A DNA stretch of 64,000 bases from Planococcus chinensis (GTDB taxonomy: Bacteria; Bacillota; Bacilli; Bacillales_A; Planococcaceae): the NCBI RefSeq assembly GCF_020071995.1, contig NZ_JABWTK010000013.1, positions 1-64,000 of the forward strand, written 5' to 3'. Positions within the stretch are counted from its first letter, which is position 1. Each line of letters begins with the position of its first letter. The translations under genes and the position numbers were made by a program. This document shows, in pieces, positions 54,288 through 62,958 of this stretch. The notes below the pieces were generated by a model that made no database searches, was not told the DNA's origin, and saw only the letters and a program-made list of their open reading frames with translations.

Positions 54288-55877
54288 ATGAATCCAGTGA
54301 ACTTCGCAAACAATCTTAAGGATCTTTTAAATGGCCAAAATGTGCACGTCCAACTTTCAGTTCCACAATTAGTGGAAGCTGCAACATCACGTGGGGAAGC
54401 CGTATTGACTCGAGAAGGTGCTGTTAAAGCTGAAACAGGCAAATACACAGGCCGTTCACCTAAAGACAAGTATATAGTAGAAGAAGATATTTCTAAAGAC
54501 AAAGTCGATTGGGGTTCCGTAAACCGCCCGATTTCTTCTGAGGTTTTTGAAAACTTATATAACAAAGTAATTGAGCATTTGAAAAAACAGGATGCCTTAT
54601 ACGTTTTCAAAGGCTTTGCAGGAGCAGACCCTGAGTCCCGTCTGGCAATCCAGACGGTCAATGAATACGCGTGGCACAATCTCTTTGCCCATCAATTATT
54701 CATCCGCCCGACAGCGGAAGAATTAGCAGCACATGAAGCCGAATTTACTGTTGTTTATGCACCGACTTTCCATGCAGACCCGGCAGTGGATGGCACCGAT
54801 TCAGAAACATTCATCATCGTTTCAATGGAAAAGAAAATCATCTTGATCGGCGGTACAGAATACGCCGGCGAAATGAAAAAATCCATTTTCTCAATTATGA
54901 ACCACATTCTGCCTGAAAAAGGCATTCTTCCAATGCACTGTTCAGCAAACGTTGGAAAAGACGGCGATGTTGCCTTGTTCTTCGGTTTATCCGGAACAGG
55001 CAAAACGACTTTATCTGCAGACCAAGACCGCAAATTGATCGGTGATGACGAGCATGGCTGGTCTGACAACGGCGTATTCAATATTGAAGGCGGCTGCTAC
55101 GCGAAAACAATCAACCTTTCACGTGAGCACGAACCGCAAATTTACGACGCCATCCGTTTCGGTTCTGTCCTGGAAAACGTTGTTGTTGATCCAGAAACAC
55201 GCATTCCGGATTACAACGATGGTTCTTTGACGGAAAACACACGCGCGGCTTATCCAATCCAGGCAATTGACAATATTGTCGATCCATCGGTTGCCGGCCA
55301 TCCGAAAACAATCGTTTTCTTGACTGCTGATGCATTCGGCGTATTGCCTCCAATCAGCAAGTTGACAAAAGAACAGGCCATGTACCATTTCTTGAGCGGC
55401 TATACTTCGAAACTTGCTGGAACAGAGCGCGGCGTCACATCTCCGGAAGCGACATTCTCAACTTGCTTCGGTTCTCCATTCTTGCCGCTTCACGCTACAG
55501 TATATGCAGAAATGCTCGGACAAAAAATCGATGAGCATGACGTAGACGTCTTCCTGGTAAACACAGGCTGGACAGGCGGCGAATACGGCGTTGGAAGCCG
55601 CATGAAATTGTCTTATACGCGTACAATGGTCCGCGCGGCAATCAAAGGCGAACTTCATGACGTGGAAACAGAAAAAGAAGAAATCTTCGGTCTGCAAATT
55701 CCAAAACAAATCGAAGGCGTACCTGCCAACATCCTGAACCCTCGCGAAGCTTGGGCTGACAAAGAAGCTTACGAGCAAAAAGCGAAAGAGCTTTCTCAGA
55801 AATTCCAGGACAACTTCAAAAAATTCGGTACCGTTTCAGCTGACATCAGTGCACAAGGCGGACCAACACCGCTATAA
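54288..55877 (+). CDS. pckA: Phosphoenolpyruvate carboxykinase (ATP)
   Basis: 529 residues. Gluconeogenic conversion of oxaloacetate and ATP to PEP, CO2 and [13 protein letters not shown] is the oxaloacetate arginine motif, [12 protein letters not shown] the P-loop (about 245), [22 protein letters not shown] the metal and catalytic region. ATG 54288 after AAGGAAGG. Divergent from metK as in Bacillus. Promoter overlaps a CcpN-like box. Confidence 0.97.
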   Translation: MNPVNFANNLKDLLNGQNVHVQLSVPQLVEAATSRGEAVLTREGAVKAETGKYTGRSPKDKYIVEEDISKDKVDWGSVNRPISSEVFENLYNKVIEHLKKQDALYVFKGFAGADPESRLAIQTVNEYAWHNLFAHQLFIRPTAEELAAHEAEFTVVYAPTFHADPAVDGTDSETFIIVSMEKKIILIGGTEYAGEMKKSIFSIMNHILPEKGILPMHCSANVGKDGDVALFFGLSGTGKTTLSADQDRKLIGDDEHGWSDNGVFNIEGGCYAKTINLSREHEPQIYDAIRFGSVLENVVVDPETRIPDYNDGSLTENTRAAYPIQAIDNIVDPSVAGHPKTIVFLTADAFGVLPPISKLTKEQAMYHFLSGYTSKLAGTERGVTSPEATFSTCFGSPFLPLHATVYAEMLGQKIDEHDVDVFLVNTGWTGGEYGVGSRMKLSYTRTMVRAAIKGELHDVETEKEEIFGLQIPKQIEGVPANILNPREAWADKEAYEQKAKELSQKFQDNFKKFGTVSADISAQGGPTPL

Positions 55878-55885
55878 GTCATACG

Positions 55886-55918
55886 CAAAAAAGCTATCCT
55901 TTGGGATAGCTTTTTTTG
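55886..55918 (+). terminator. Terminator of pckA
   Basis: AAAAAAGCTATCC-TTTG-GGATAGCTTTTTTT. Confidence 0.9.
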
Positions 55919-55953
55919 CTTGAGTACTTTTAAATTTTATTCTATCTCCTGAC

Positions 55954-56733
55954 TTACTGCTCTTGCCTTCTCATCCATTCCGTCAAGGCCCTTGCCGTCT
56001 TGCGGTTTGCTGCTGGCGGAAAAAAATGGGTGTATTCAGGAAAATACCAAGTTTCATGTGGTTGGCCATTCATTTTCAAAGCTTCTTCCAGCAAATACGC
56101 CTGTCCCGGATAAACGTTTTCGTCTTTCAGCCCATGAATGATCAAGACGGGCGCATTCACTTCGTCCAAGCGCAATAATGGATTGCGCTCTTCGTATGCA
56201 GTTAAAGCCGTATTTGGCGTTCCGCCATACAGCCGCTTCATCATGCGCCGCATATCCGGACGCTCTTTATACGTCAACACCGTATCCGTAACGCCGGCCC
56301 ATGTGACGACAGAACGAATATCTCCTCTTAGTACGGCTGTCCATAGCGCCATAATGCCGCCGCGCGAGAAAGCCAATACATGCACGTTTCCGTTGCTGAA
56401 CTGTTTCAAGACGTCAACTGCATGGACGGCATCCCACCGGTCAGCACCGGCAAATTCATCCCGGCCTTCCCCGCCCCGGTTGCCGCGGTAATAAGGTGCG
56501 AATACCACAAACCCTTGCGCTGCAAATTGTGCAATGCGCGCCGGGCGCACCATCCCGATGGACTGGATGCCGCCCCTCAAATAAAGAATGCCGCTCCAAT
56601 TGCCGGCCTGTTTCGGTTCGGCCAACAGCCCCTTAACCCGCAAACCATCTGACCAGTAGACGATTTCAGTCAAACGGACATGTGGATTGGGCGACGGATA
56701 CATTTTTCGCGATTCAATTGCCCCATTTTCCAA
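55954..56733 (-). CDS. ytmA: YtmA, prolyl-oligopeptidase-type alpha/beta hydrolase
   Basis: 259 residues. GxSxG nucleophile elbow AFSRGG, acid IHGLKDENV and His YTHFF are all intact; the N-terminal ILYLRGG holds the oxyanion region. S9-like hydrolase, substrate unknown. It overlaps ytkD by 20 bases and is translated after it. Confidence 0.85.
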   Translation of the reverse strand: MENGAIESRKMYPSPNPHVRLTEIVYWSDGLRVKGLLAEPKQAGNWSGILYLRGGIQSIGMVRPARIAQFAAQGFVVFAPYYRGNRGGEGRDEFAGADRWDAVHAVDVLKQFSNGNVHVLAFSRGGIMALWTAVLRGDIRSVVTWAGVTDTVLTYKERPDMRRMMKRLYGGTPNTALTAYEERNPLLRLDEVNAPVLIIHGLKDENVYPGQAYLLEEALKMNGQPHETWYFPEYTHFFPPAANRKTARALTEWMRRQEQ

Positions 56734-57172
56734 GTTGCTTCACCTTCTTTATAATTTCCTTCATTCCGGCGTCTTTCATCAAAAAGCTGAAAGAGCCATC
56801 CGGATTGAGTTTGTCTAATAAAACAATGCCTTCGGTTTCCATCTTTTCGATCTTTTCCAGACGCTCCACTTCCGCCAGAAACACCGTTTTGGAAAATGGT
56901 GTTTCTGAAAAGACCACATACTCCGCAAACCATTCCAGTTTGCCGATGACTGCGCCGGTTTCTTCGTATACTTCCCTTTTCGCTGCCTGTGCTAAACTTT
57001 CGCCCGGCTCTACCTTGCCGCCTGGAAATTCAAGGCCGCGCACCGAATGTTTCGTCAGCACCCAATTGTTGTTGAATTTGCTGATCACCAGCACATGCCT
57101 GCTCTCAATCTGAAATGTTTCGGGCTCAAAAGACAGTTCACAGCGGCAGCCGTTCAAATCGATATATTCCAT
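56714..57172 (-). CDS. ytkD: YtkD-like Nudix hydrolase
   Basis: 152 residues. Nudix box GGKVEPGESLAQAAKREVYEE fits GX5EX7REUXEEXGU. B. subtilis YtkD hydrolyses (8-oxo-)dGTP and other NTPs. ATG 57172 after AGAGGTG. Its neighbour dps also protects against oxidative damage. Confidence 0.88.
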   Translation of the reverse strand: MEYIDLNGCRCELSFEPETFQIESRHVLVISKFNNNWVLTKHSVRGLEFPGGKVEPGESLAQAAKREVYEETGAVIGKLEWFAEYVVFSETPFSKTVFLAEVERLEKIEKMETEGIVLLDKLNPDGSFSFLMKDAGMKEIIKKVKQLGKWGN

Positions 57173-57196
57173 CTTTTCACCTCTTGGACATCAGAA

Positions 57197-57230
57197 AAAG
57201 CGTACACTGAAATTGTCAGTGTACGCTTCT
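57197..57230 (-). terminator. Terminator of dps
   Basis: AAGCGTACACTGA / TCAGTGTACGCTT, then TTTTC on the minus strand. Confidence 0.85.
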
Positions 57231-57241
57231 GTATCTCTATC

Positions 57242-57688
57242 TTACTTCTTTTCGCCCAAAAATGCTGACAACATCCAAGAATGTTTCTCAAGGCTTTGGT
57301 GGATGGCATTCAACAAGTCTTCAGTCATGTCGTCATTGTCTTCTGCTGCCAGCTCCATGCCTTTTTTCAAAGATTTCATGATTTTATCGTAATCCGATAC
57401 AACGGTTTGCACCATTTCATCTGCAGTTTCTTTGCTTGTCGCTTCATCAACAACTGATAGTTCCAACTGCTCTTTCATGGTAGCCACCGGTTTGCCGCCA
57501 AGTGCTAATAAGCGCTCTGCAATTTCATCCATATGTAGTGTCGCTTCGTTGTACAGCTCTTCAAATTTCACATGTAATGTAAAGAACTGATGCCCTTTCA
57601 CATACCAATGGAAATTATGTAATTTTGTATAAACGACTGACCATGTTGCGACTTGCACATTTAATTCCTGGTTTAATTCTGCTGACAT
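57242..57688 (-). CDS. dps: Dps-family ferritin-like DNA-protection protein
   Basis: 148 residues from ATG 57688; GTG at 57697 overlaps the GGAG ribosome site and is rejected. Ferroxidase residues span the dimer: [13 protein letters not shown] (His) and [10 protein letters not shown] (Asp/Glu). Forms a 12-mer that stores iron and consumes peroxide; some members bind DNA. A SigB-like promoter lies about 46 bases upstream, consistent with stress induction. Confidence 0.93.
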   Translation of the reverse strand: MSAELNQELNVQVATWSVVYTKLHNFHWYVKGHQFFTLHVKFEELYNEATLHMDEIAERLLALGGKPVATMKEQLELSVVDEATSKETADEMVQTVVSDYDKIMKSLKKGMELAAEDNDDMTEDLLNAIHQSLEKHSWMLSAFLGEKK

Positions 57689-57733
57689 TCCAATCACTCT
57701 CCAATTAGTTTGATAAGCTCTTATACTTTATTT

Positions 57734-57759
57734 ATACCTCTTCGCTGCTTACAATAAAC
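57734..57759 (-). promoter_or_regulatory. SigB-like promoter of dps
   Basis: GTTTAT (57759-57754), 14 bases, AGGTAT (57739-57734) on the minus strand; one mismatch in each hexamer to GTTTAA/GGGTAT. Confidence 0.55.
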
Positions 57760-57794
57760 ATAAGTGATATTTCCCAGAAAGAAGCTGACTTTAC

Positions 57795-58025
57795 ATGAAG
57801 ACCATCCTATTAAAAATATTCCGCTTTTATCAGCGCTTCATCTCCCCTTTGTCGCCGCCTAGCTGCCGTTTTTACCCGACCTGTTCCCATTACGGAATCG
57901 AAGCGGTAGAGAAACACGGAGCAATCAAAGGCGGGTATCTTGCCGTGCGGCGGATCCTTCGATGCCATCCATTCAATAAAGGCGGAGTCGATTTTGTTCC
58001 GGAAAAATGGCCACCAAAAAAATAA
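57795..58025 (+). CDS. yidD: Membrane protein insertion efficiency factor YidD
   Basis: 76 residues, diagnostic YidD pattern: [32 protein letters not shown] followed by [17 protein letters not shown], with three conserved cysteines. Aids insertion of membrane proteins by the YidC system. The last codons overlap the terminator arm. Confidence 0.92.
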   Translation: MKTILLKIFRFYQRFISPLSPPSCRFYPTCSHYGIEAVEKHGAIKGGYLAVRRILRCHPFNKGGVDFVPEKWPPKK

Positions 58026-58042
58026 TTTGGTGGTTTTTCTTG
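58011..58042 (+). terminator. Terminator of yidD
   Basis: CCACCAAA / TTTGGTGG then TTTTTCTTG; the 5' arm is in the last yidD codons. Confidence 0.8.
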
Positions 58043-58081
58043 TGTTTTAGAACCACTTGCTGTAATATACATTTTGTTACT

Positions 58082-58102
58082 AAAACGTAATCATTACAAT
58101 TT
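58082..58102. promoter_or_regulatory. Zur box of the zinc-binding lipoprotein gene
   Basis: AAAACGTAAT-C-ATTACAATTT, near-perfect inverted repeat matching the Bacillus Zur operator (AAATCGTAATNATTACGATTT), between a T-rich leader and the ribosome site of znuA (12 bases from the ATG). Confidence 0.8.
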
Positions 58103-58113
58103 GGAGGTACATA

Positions 58114-59154
58114 ATGAAAAAGTTAATCCCCTTTATTGCCCTTATTCTATTTTTAGCAGCATGCGGCAATCCGGCAATCGATTCCCAAACGGAATCAGAA
58201 GATGATTCCAAGTTGCATATCAAAACCACCGTTTACCCGCTTACTTATTTCACTGAGCGCATCGGCGGAGATCGTGTCACGGTTGAATCGGTTTACCCGG
58301 CTGGCGCCAACGAGCACAGCTTTGAACCGACCCAACAGGACATGATTGCGCTCGCAGAAGCCGATTTGATGTTTTATATCGGTTTAGGATTGGAAGGTTT
58401 TATTGACAGTGCGAAAAAAACACTCAGCGATGAAAACGTACAATTTTTCGCAGCAGCTGATGCCATCACAGATGAAGAATTGGAAGCTGCCAGCCACGGA
58501 GAACATGCTGGCGAAGATGAGCACGCGCATGAAGAAGAAGGGCATGAGGAAGACGAGCATGCCCATGAAGAAGAAGGGCACGAAGAGGACGAACACGCCG
58601 ATGAAGAAGGACATGAAGGGCATAACCACGGCTCTACGGATCCCCATGTTTGGATGTCTCCTGTACTGAGCCAAACATTGGCCGAATCCATCAAGGATTC
58701 ACTGATCGAAGCAGATCCCGATGGTTCTGGGACGTACGAAAGTAATTATGCAGAGCTTATTGTAGAACTGGAAACCTTGGACCGCTCATTCAGCGAACTC
58801 GCAGAACGCGTCGAAAATGATACTTTCTTTGTATCCCATTCAGCATTTGGTTATATTGCCGAGCCTTACGGGTTTGAACAAGTGGCAATTGCCGGTTTAA
58901 ACAGCCAGGACGAGCCTTCCCAAAAAGAACTGACGAAAATAGTGGATCAGGCGAAAGAAAAAAACATCAACTACATTATTTTTGAACAGAATGTCTCGTC
59001 CAATCTAACTGAAGTTATCCAGAAGGAAGTTGGAGCCGAGGCACTTCAAATGCACAATTTAGGTGTACTTACACAGGAAGACATTGATAATGAAGAAACC
59101 TACTTCACTTTGATGGAAAAGAACCTGCAGACATTGGAAAAGGCGTTAAACTAA
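58114..59154 (+). CDS. znuA: Zinc-binding lipoprotein ZnuA-type (SBP9)
   Basis: 346 residues. Lipobox LAAC (Cys 17) anchors it outside the membrane. Cluster A-1 binding protein: N-terminal TTVYPLTYFTERIGGD and ligand segment ANEHSFEPT, then the expanded His/Asp/Glu loop (about residues 128-173: repeats HAHEEEGHEEDE), HVWMSP, FVSHSAFGYIA and FEQNVSS. Captures Zn2+ for an ABC importer; no permease or ATPase gene is adjacent. Zur box directly upstream. Confidence 0.92.
   Translation: MKKLIPFIALILFLAACGNPAIDSQTESEDDSKLHIKTTVYPLTYFTERIGGDRVTVESVYPAGANEHSFEPTQQDMIALAEADLMFYIGLGLEGFIDSAKKTLSDENVQFFAAADAITDEELEAASHGEHAGEDEHAHEEEGHEEDEHAHEEEGHEEDEHADEEGHEGHNHGSTDPHVWMSPVLSQTLAESIKDSLIEADPDGSGTYESNYAELIVELETLDRSFSELAERVENDTFFVSHSAFGYIAEPYGFEQVAIAGLNSQDEPSQKELTKIVDQAKEKNINYIIFEQNVSSNLTEVIQKEVGAEALQMHNLGVLTQEDIDNEETYFTLMEKNLQTLEKALN
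58522..58617 (+). repeat. Tandem 36-bp repeat in znuA
   Basis: Two 36-base units (58522-58557, 58558-58593) and a partial third code for HAHEEEGHEEDE-type blocks, the metal-binding loop. Units differ mostly at third bases. Confidence 0.75.
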
Positions 59155-59160
59155 AGAAAA

Positions 59161-59184
59161 GGCGAAATCCAATGGGATTTCACC
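59161..59184 (+). terminator. znuA terminator, left copy of a duplicated hairpin
   Basis: GGCGAAATCC-AAT-GGGATTTCACC; identical for 20 bases to 59534-59557. It lacks a T-run because the element begins six bases later. Confidence 0.75.
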
Positions 59185-59190
59185 TCAGAA

Positions 59191-59527
59191 TGTAGACAAA
59201 GTCTAGATGAAATGTATAGAGATGCACAAAACCAACCGGACCGGCCACTTCGCTTTCCGTGGGCTCAGCTTCAGTCTCCTCGTCGCTCTGCTCCTGCGGG
59301 GCCTTCAGCTTTCGCTGTCCCACAGGAGTCTCCGTGGCCGGACCGGTTGGGCGTGTCACTTTCATATGAAAGTGAGCAATCATCCGATTGACGCTCAACC
59401 ATCTGATTGTAGAAGAAAAGCGGCACCTCTGGGTAGTCTCTACGCTAAGGATCCGGCTGAAACGGAGGATTCGAGATGTCCTTCTGTATGTTGATTCATC
59501 TCTCATGCGTAAAATTTTTTATCTACA
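59191..59527 (+). repeat. Dispersed MITE-like element, copy B
   Basis: 337 bases from TGTAGACAAA (59191-59200) to the inverse TTTATCTACA (59518-59527), perfect 10-bp terminal inverted repeats except one Y. Central GC-rich palindrome at about 59235-59349 (CCAACCGG arms, CTTCGCTTTCCGTGG, CAGCTTTCGCTG). Inverted relative to copy A. Compared with copy A, changes in the open frame fall mostly at first and second codon bases, arguing against a protein. Flanked by duplicated terminators. Confidence 0.8.
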
Positions 59528-59533
59528 AGCTCA

Positions 59534-59563
59534 GGCGAAATCCAATGGGATTTCGCCTTTTTT
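59534..59563 (+). terminator. Right copy of the znuA-type terminator
   Basis: GGCGAAATCC / GGATTTCGCC with TTTTTTG following; this copy has the T-run that 59161-59184 lacks. Confidence 0.85.
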
Positions 59564-59629
59564 GTATATAATCGAGCTAAATAGACAGAATAACCAAGTG
59601 AAGTATTCTCTTCACGGAAAGGAGAAGCG

Positions 59630-59995
59630 ATGAAATCTGACAAAGAAGCCTTTTATACGATTGATGAGTACATCAGCCAATTTCCAATGGACATCCAGGA
59701 AAAACTTCAACAACTGCGCGCGTTGATCAAAGAAGAAGCGCCACAGGCGACAGAAAAAATCAGCTATCAAATGCCAACTTTTTATCTTCACGGCAATCTC
59801 GTCCATTTTGCGGCTTTCAAAAACCATATCGGCTTTTATCCTGCCCCTAGTGGCATCTCTGCTTTCGCAGAACAATTATCTCGCTACAAAAGCGCCAAAG
59901 GCTCTGTCCAGTTTCCACAGGATGAACCCCTTCCGCTTGAGTTGGTCCGCGAAATCGTCAGGTACCGGGTTCAGGAAAACCAAAAGCATTCGTAA
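59630..59995 (+). CDS. DUF1801 protein (YdhG/Fra-like)
   Basis: 121 residues. DUF1801 core: IDEYISQFPMDIQEKLQQLR, ATEKISYQMPTFYL and FPQDEPLPLELVREIVRYR. B. subtilis Fra (YdhG) of this fold donates iron for Fe-S cluster assembly. Role here inferred. ATG 59630 after AAAGGAG. Followed by its own terminator. Confidence 0.82.
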   Translation: MKSDKEAFYTIDEYISQFPMDIQEKLQQLRALIKEEAPQATEKISYQMPTFYLHGNLVHFAAFKNHIGFYPAPSGISAFAEQLSRYKSAKGSVQFPQDEPLPLELVREIVRYRVQENQKHS

Positions 59996-59999
59996 AAAT

Positions 60000-60045
60000 G
60001 AAGCCAATTGCCGCTCTCGAATCCAGGGCGGCTTTGGCTTTTTTA
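60000..60045 (+). terminator. Terminator of the DUF1801 gene
   Basis: AAGCC..GCCGC and GGCGGC..GGCTT arms with TTTTTT tail; overlaps the stop region of the convergent SMI1 gene. Confidence 0.65.
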
Positions 60046-60825
60046 TTGCTCCTTGAAGCTCTCGATGTAATAATTTAGTTCTTCATTGGTTTCGACGAAT
60101 GACAATATCAGTTCTCTCAGTTCATTGCTTAATGCGCCTTTTCCTTGAAAATGAAAAGCGTAAACCACAGCAAATTCTCTGATTTGCGGATTCTGGTGTT
60201 TCAGAAGCTGCGGTAGTTTCTCATCTATCAGTGAACGATAGAAGCCAGGATCCGCTTCAAGATGATTCAGCGACAGGATCAGTGTTTCCAAATCATCCGA
60301 ATCAAGCCCTGCTGCCACTTGCTCCTCCGACAACTCAATTTCTTCCTCGTACTCATAGTCTCCCAGCACAACTTCAGCTGTATAAAGCCCATCCAGAAAA
60401 ACCTCGAAAGAAGGCGCGAGTTCAAATAATTGGCCACTTTCATTATCGATATAAATGACAGGGGGATTCTCTTTTGCCTCGCGGTAATCCAGCGCAACCC
60501 ACGAATGGCCGTCTCCTGACAGAAGCACCAAACCCTTCGGCATATCCCATTCCTCGATTAAATAGGCACTGGCGAGTATGCCTTCGCCTTCTTCAATTCC
60601 CATGAGATAGTCGATCTGTACATGGTCCTCAGCCCAATTGTTGGGTTCGCTTGCCGGATGGGCATTGGAGCGAATTGCTCCGCCGTTTTGTTCGCGCAGC
60701 AATTGAAGGTAGGACTGCGGCAGTTTTACTCCCAGTTCTTCTTCTGCTTTGTTGATTATAGCCTCACTCACTGGTGCCATTTCTGAGCTTTCTTCTGTTT
60801 CTTCCCAAATGCGGCGATTCCCCAA
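60043..60825 (-). CDS. SMI1/KNR4-family protein
   Basis: 260 residues. The SMI1/KNR4 fold occupies about 15-150 (EEELGVKLPQSYLQLLREQNGG start, then WVALDYRE and LAPSFEVFLDGL). The last ~100 residues are a helical appendage. In bacteria these proteins are often immunity proteins of contact toxins; no toxin gene is visible. TTG 60825 after GGAGAG. Confidence 0.72.
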   Translation of the reverse strand: MGNRRIWEETEESSEMAPVSEAIINKAEEELGVKLPQSYLQLLREQNGGAIRSNAHPASEPNNWAEDHVQIDYLMGIEEGEGILASAYLIEEWDMPKGLVLLSGDGHSWVALDYREAKENPPVIYIDNESGQLFELAPSFEVFLDGLYTAEVVLGDYEYEEEIELSEEQVAAGLDSDDLETLILSLNHLEADPGFYRSLIDEKLPQLLKHQNPQIREFAVVYAFHFQGKGALSNELRELILSFVETNEELNYYIESFKEQ

Positions 60826-60858
60826 GCCAATCTCTCCATTCCAGTTTCCTATTTATTA

Positions 60859-61593
60859 TTATTCTTCCAGCAACTCTTTCAAAAACTTTTCACGATGGTC
60901 CAGAAAATACTTGGTGATCTTAAAATGGTCCGTTTCTTCATAGCCGATTTCTTCAATGGTTTCACCATCAAAGCTCAAAATTTGAGCACCCGGATAGCCC
61001 AAAAGGATCGGCGAATGTGTGGCAATGATAAACTGGCACTCCTCTTCTTCTGCCAGCTCGTGCATGATGCGCAGGAAAGTCAGCTGGCGCTGGGGAGACA
61101 GCGCCGCTTCCGGCTCATCGAGGAGATAGATTGCCTGGCCGTTAAAGCGGTTCATGAACAGCGACAGAAACGATTCGCCGTGCGACTGGGCATGCAGCGA
61201 ATTGCCCCCATAGCTATCATAAGCACTCTTAGTTATATCTTCTCTTTGCAATTCGTCAATATGGGAAGCGAAATGATAAAACGACTCCGCCCGCATGAAA
61301 AAGCCGTTCGACACTTTCGGCATCCAGGACAGCCGGACGTAGTCCCCGAGTTCCGATTCTGCTGCATGTGTTTCATATATATTGTTGCGCCCACCGCCAG
61401 CCGTATTAAAGCCGCACTTATCAGCAATCGCTTCCAGCAGCGTCGATTTTCCTGAACCGTTTTCCCCGACAAAAAATGTAACAGGTGCGGTTAAATCCAA
61501 TTGCCCCAAACGATTGATGGATGGAATATCAAAGGGATACTGATTAAAATCCGATACCCGCTCCCGCATCAAACTGATTCTTTTCAAAAACAT
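60859..61593 (-). CDS. AAA-type ATP-binding protein
   Basis: 244 residues from ATG 61593 (GGAAGTGAT upstream; the frame continues to 61698 over the previous gene's stop). Single ABC-like ATPase: Walker A GENGSGKSTLL, a shortened signature SHGESFL, Walker B AIYLLDEPEAALSP and switch ATHSPIL. Resembles small predicted ATP-binding proteins and ATPase parts of retron/OLD-type systems; no nuclease domain is attached. Coupled to the membrane-protein gene 20 bases upstream. Confidence 0.75.
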   Translation of the reverse strand: MFLKRISLMRERVSDFNQYPFDIPSINRLGQLDLTAPVTFFVGENGSGKSTLLEAIADKCGFNTAGGGRNNIYETHAAESELGDYVRLSWMPKVSNGFFMRAESFYHFASHIDELQREDITKSAYDSYGGNSLHAQSHGESFLSLFMNRFNGQAIYLLDEPEAALSPQRQLTFLRIMHELAEEEECQFIIATHSPILLGYPGAQILSFDGETIEEIGYEETDHFKITKYFLDHREKFLKELLEE

Positions 61594-61612
61594 AACATCA
61601 CTTCCAAGCTTT

Positions 61613-61978
61613 TTAAATTTCTTGCGATTTCTTCGATTGCCGGCGCTTGAATTCTTCATAGATTTTAAATACAGAGATAAAAAATAACGCCCATACAATC
61701 GGGCTATCCAAGGAAATTCCTGAAGTGGATTGCCCTCCCAACAGACTTAAGAGAACGATTAGAAAAATCACATAAAAACTAGTGAAAATATTCCATTTGA
61801 ATCCCCGCTCCTTCTCTTTTTCTTTGTCGCTGAAAAAGCTGATGCAAATAAAAATAACGAGAATCGTTCCTATAATTATCCCTTGGGGTATCTTTATAGC
61901 CAGCAAGGTTGCCGGAAAAAAATCTTGGATCATGAGAAGGGTGAATCCCACCATCAATACAGAAACAAGCCATCGCAT
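61613..61978 (-). CDS. Small membrane protein, function unknown
   Basis: 121 residues with three to four hydrophobic segments (about 1-18, 29-49, 64-82, 92-104) and charged loops. No family recognised. ATG 61978 after GGGAGG. First of a unit with the ATPase gene. Confidence 0.6.
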   Translation of the reverse strand: MRWLVSVLMVGFTLLMIQDFFPATLLAIKIPQGIIIGTILVIFICISFFSDKEKEKERGFKWNIFTSFYVIFLIVLLSLLGGQSTSGISLDSPIVWALFFISVFKIYEEFKRRQSKKSQEI

Positions 61979-62069
61979 ATACTTATCCTCCCATCCACTG
62001 CCTTGCTTCTTCCGTTATACGTAAACATATGGAAAGAGTTTCAATATTGCAGCGTTTCATTATAAAAAA

Positions 62070-62095
62070 ACACACGTCCAAAAGGAAATGTGTTC
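62070..62095 (-). terminator. Terminator of the MOSC gene
   Basis: AACACATTTCC / GGACGTGTGTT with TTTT loop and TTTTTTT following on the minus strand (two wobble or mismatch positions). Confidence 0.6.
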
Positions 62096-62183
62096 GTTGA
62101 CTAGCAGATAATTTTGATGTTATCTACTTCCCCCACTTATTGGCTCCTCACCTGAGCTTCCATCCCTCTAATAACAGAGCTCT

Positions 62184-62852
62184 TTATTGAGAGTCAGCCA
62201 GTTTCTTCAGCCGCTTCTCGAAATGATTCCGCCATTCATCTGCCAATGCCTCTACCTTCAATATTTTTGTCATTCCTTCGATGTCTTTTGTATGATGGAA
62301 ATTTATTTCATTCGTATAAAGGACAGAAATCTCCTCCGGATGCGATTCGATTAATTCAATACTGGAATCTGCTTGAATTTCCCCTTCTTCAATCACACGG
62401 CAAAGGAAGCCGGTAAATCCGGTTTTCACCATCCTCTTCATCAAAGGGGTCATATCCAAACGCCGGTCAATCGTTTGGCAAGGCACTCTTCCTTGTGTCA
62501 CTTGAATGACTGCATCCCCGATCCGAAAAATATCGCCGATATATACATCCTGTTCGAGCATGCCTGACACTGTCAGATTTTCACCGAATGTCGAAGGTGG
62601 CAGCGGCTTCTCAAATTCCTGTTCCCATAAGGGATAATGCTCTGCCGAATAGATGCAAACTGCCCGGTCAGGTCCGCCGTGGTGCTTTAAATCTGCCACT
62701 TGGTCGCCGTGGAATCCTTCTTTCCCCAAGAATACCCTTTCGACTGACTGCTTCTCTATAGCCGTCTGCATTTCTTTGCCCTTTCCGTACTTCAAGGTTT
62801 TCGGTGTGCCTACTGACAAATTGTGTATTTTAGCTTTTGTGAAATCTCTCAT
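62184..62852 (-). CDS. MOSC-domain protein (YiiM-like)
   Basis: 222 residues. MOSC core with the reactive Cys in GRVPCQTID and GFHGDQVADLKHHGG; C-terminal 3-alpha domain (TGFTGFLCRVIEEGEI, helical end). YiiM-type proteins act in detoxification of N-hydroxylated bases with molybdenum cofactor. Substrate unproven. Ribosome site is weak (GAGGCC..). Confidence 0.85.
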   Translation of the reverse strand: MRDFTKAKIHNLSVGTPKTLKYGKGKEMQTAIEKQSVERVFLGKEGFHGDQVADLKHHGGPDRAVCIYSAEHYPLWEQEFEKPLPPSTFGENLTVSGMLEQDVYIGDIFRIGDAVIQVTQGRVPCQTIDRRLDMTPLMKRMVKTGFTGFLCRVIEEGEIQADSSIELIESHPEEISVLYTNEINFHHTKDIEGMTKILKVEALADEWRNHFEKRLKKLADSQ

Positions 62853-62921
62853 TTATCTTCAGGCCTCATTTCTGTACTTTAATTATTGATGCATTTCTGT
62901 TTCATGCTTTCAATCTTACCA

Positions 62922-62958
62922 AAAAAAAAGCCTGAAATCCGTAAAGGATTCAGACTTT
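62922..62958 (-). terminator. Terminator of menC
   Basis: AAGTCTGAATCC / GGATTTCAGGCTT with T9 on the minus strand, directly after the menC stop. Confidence 0.85.
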
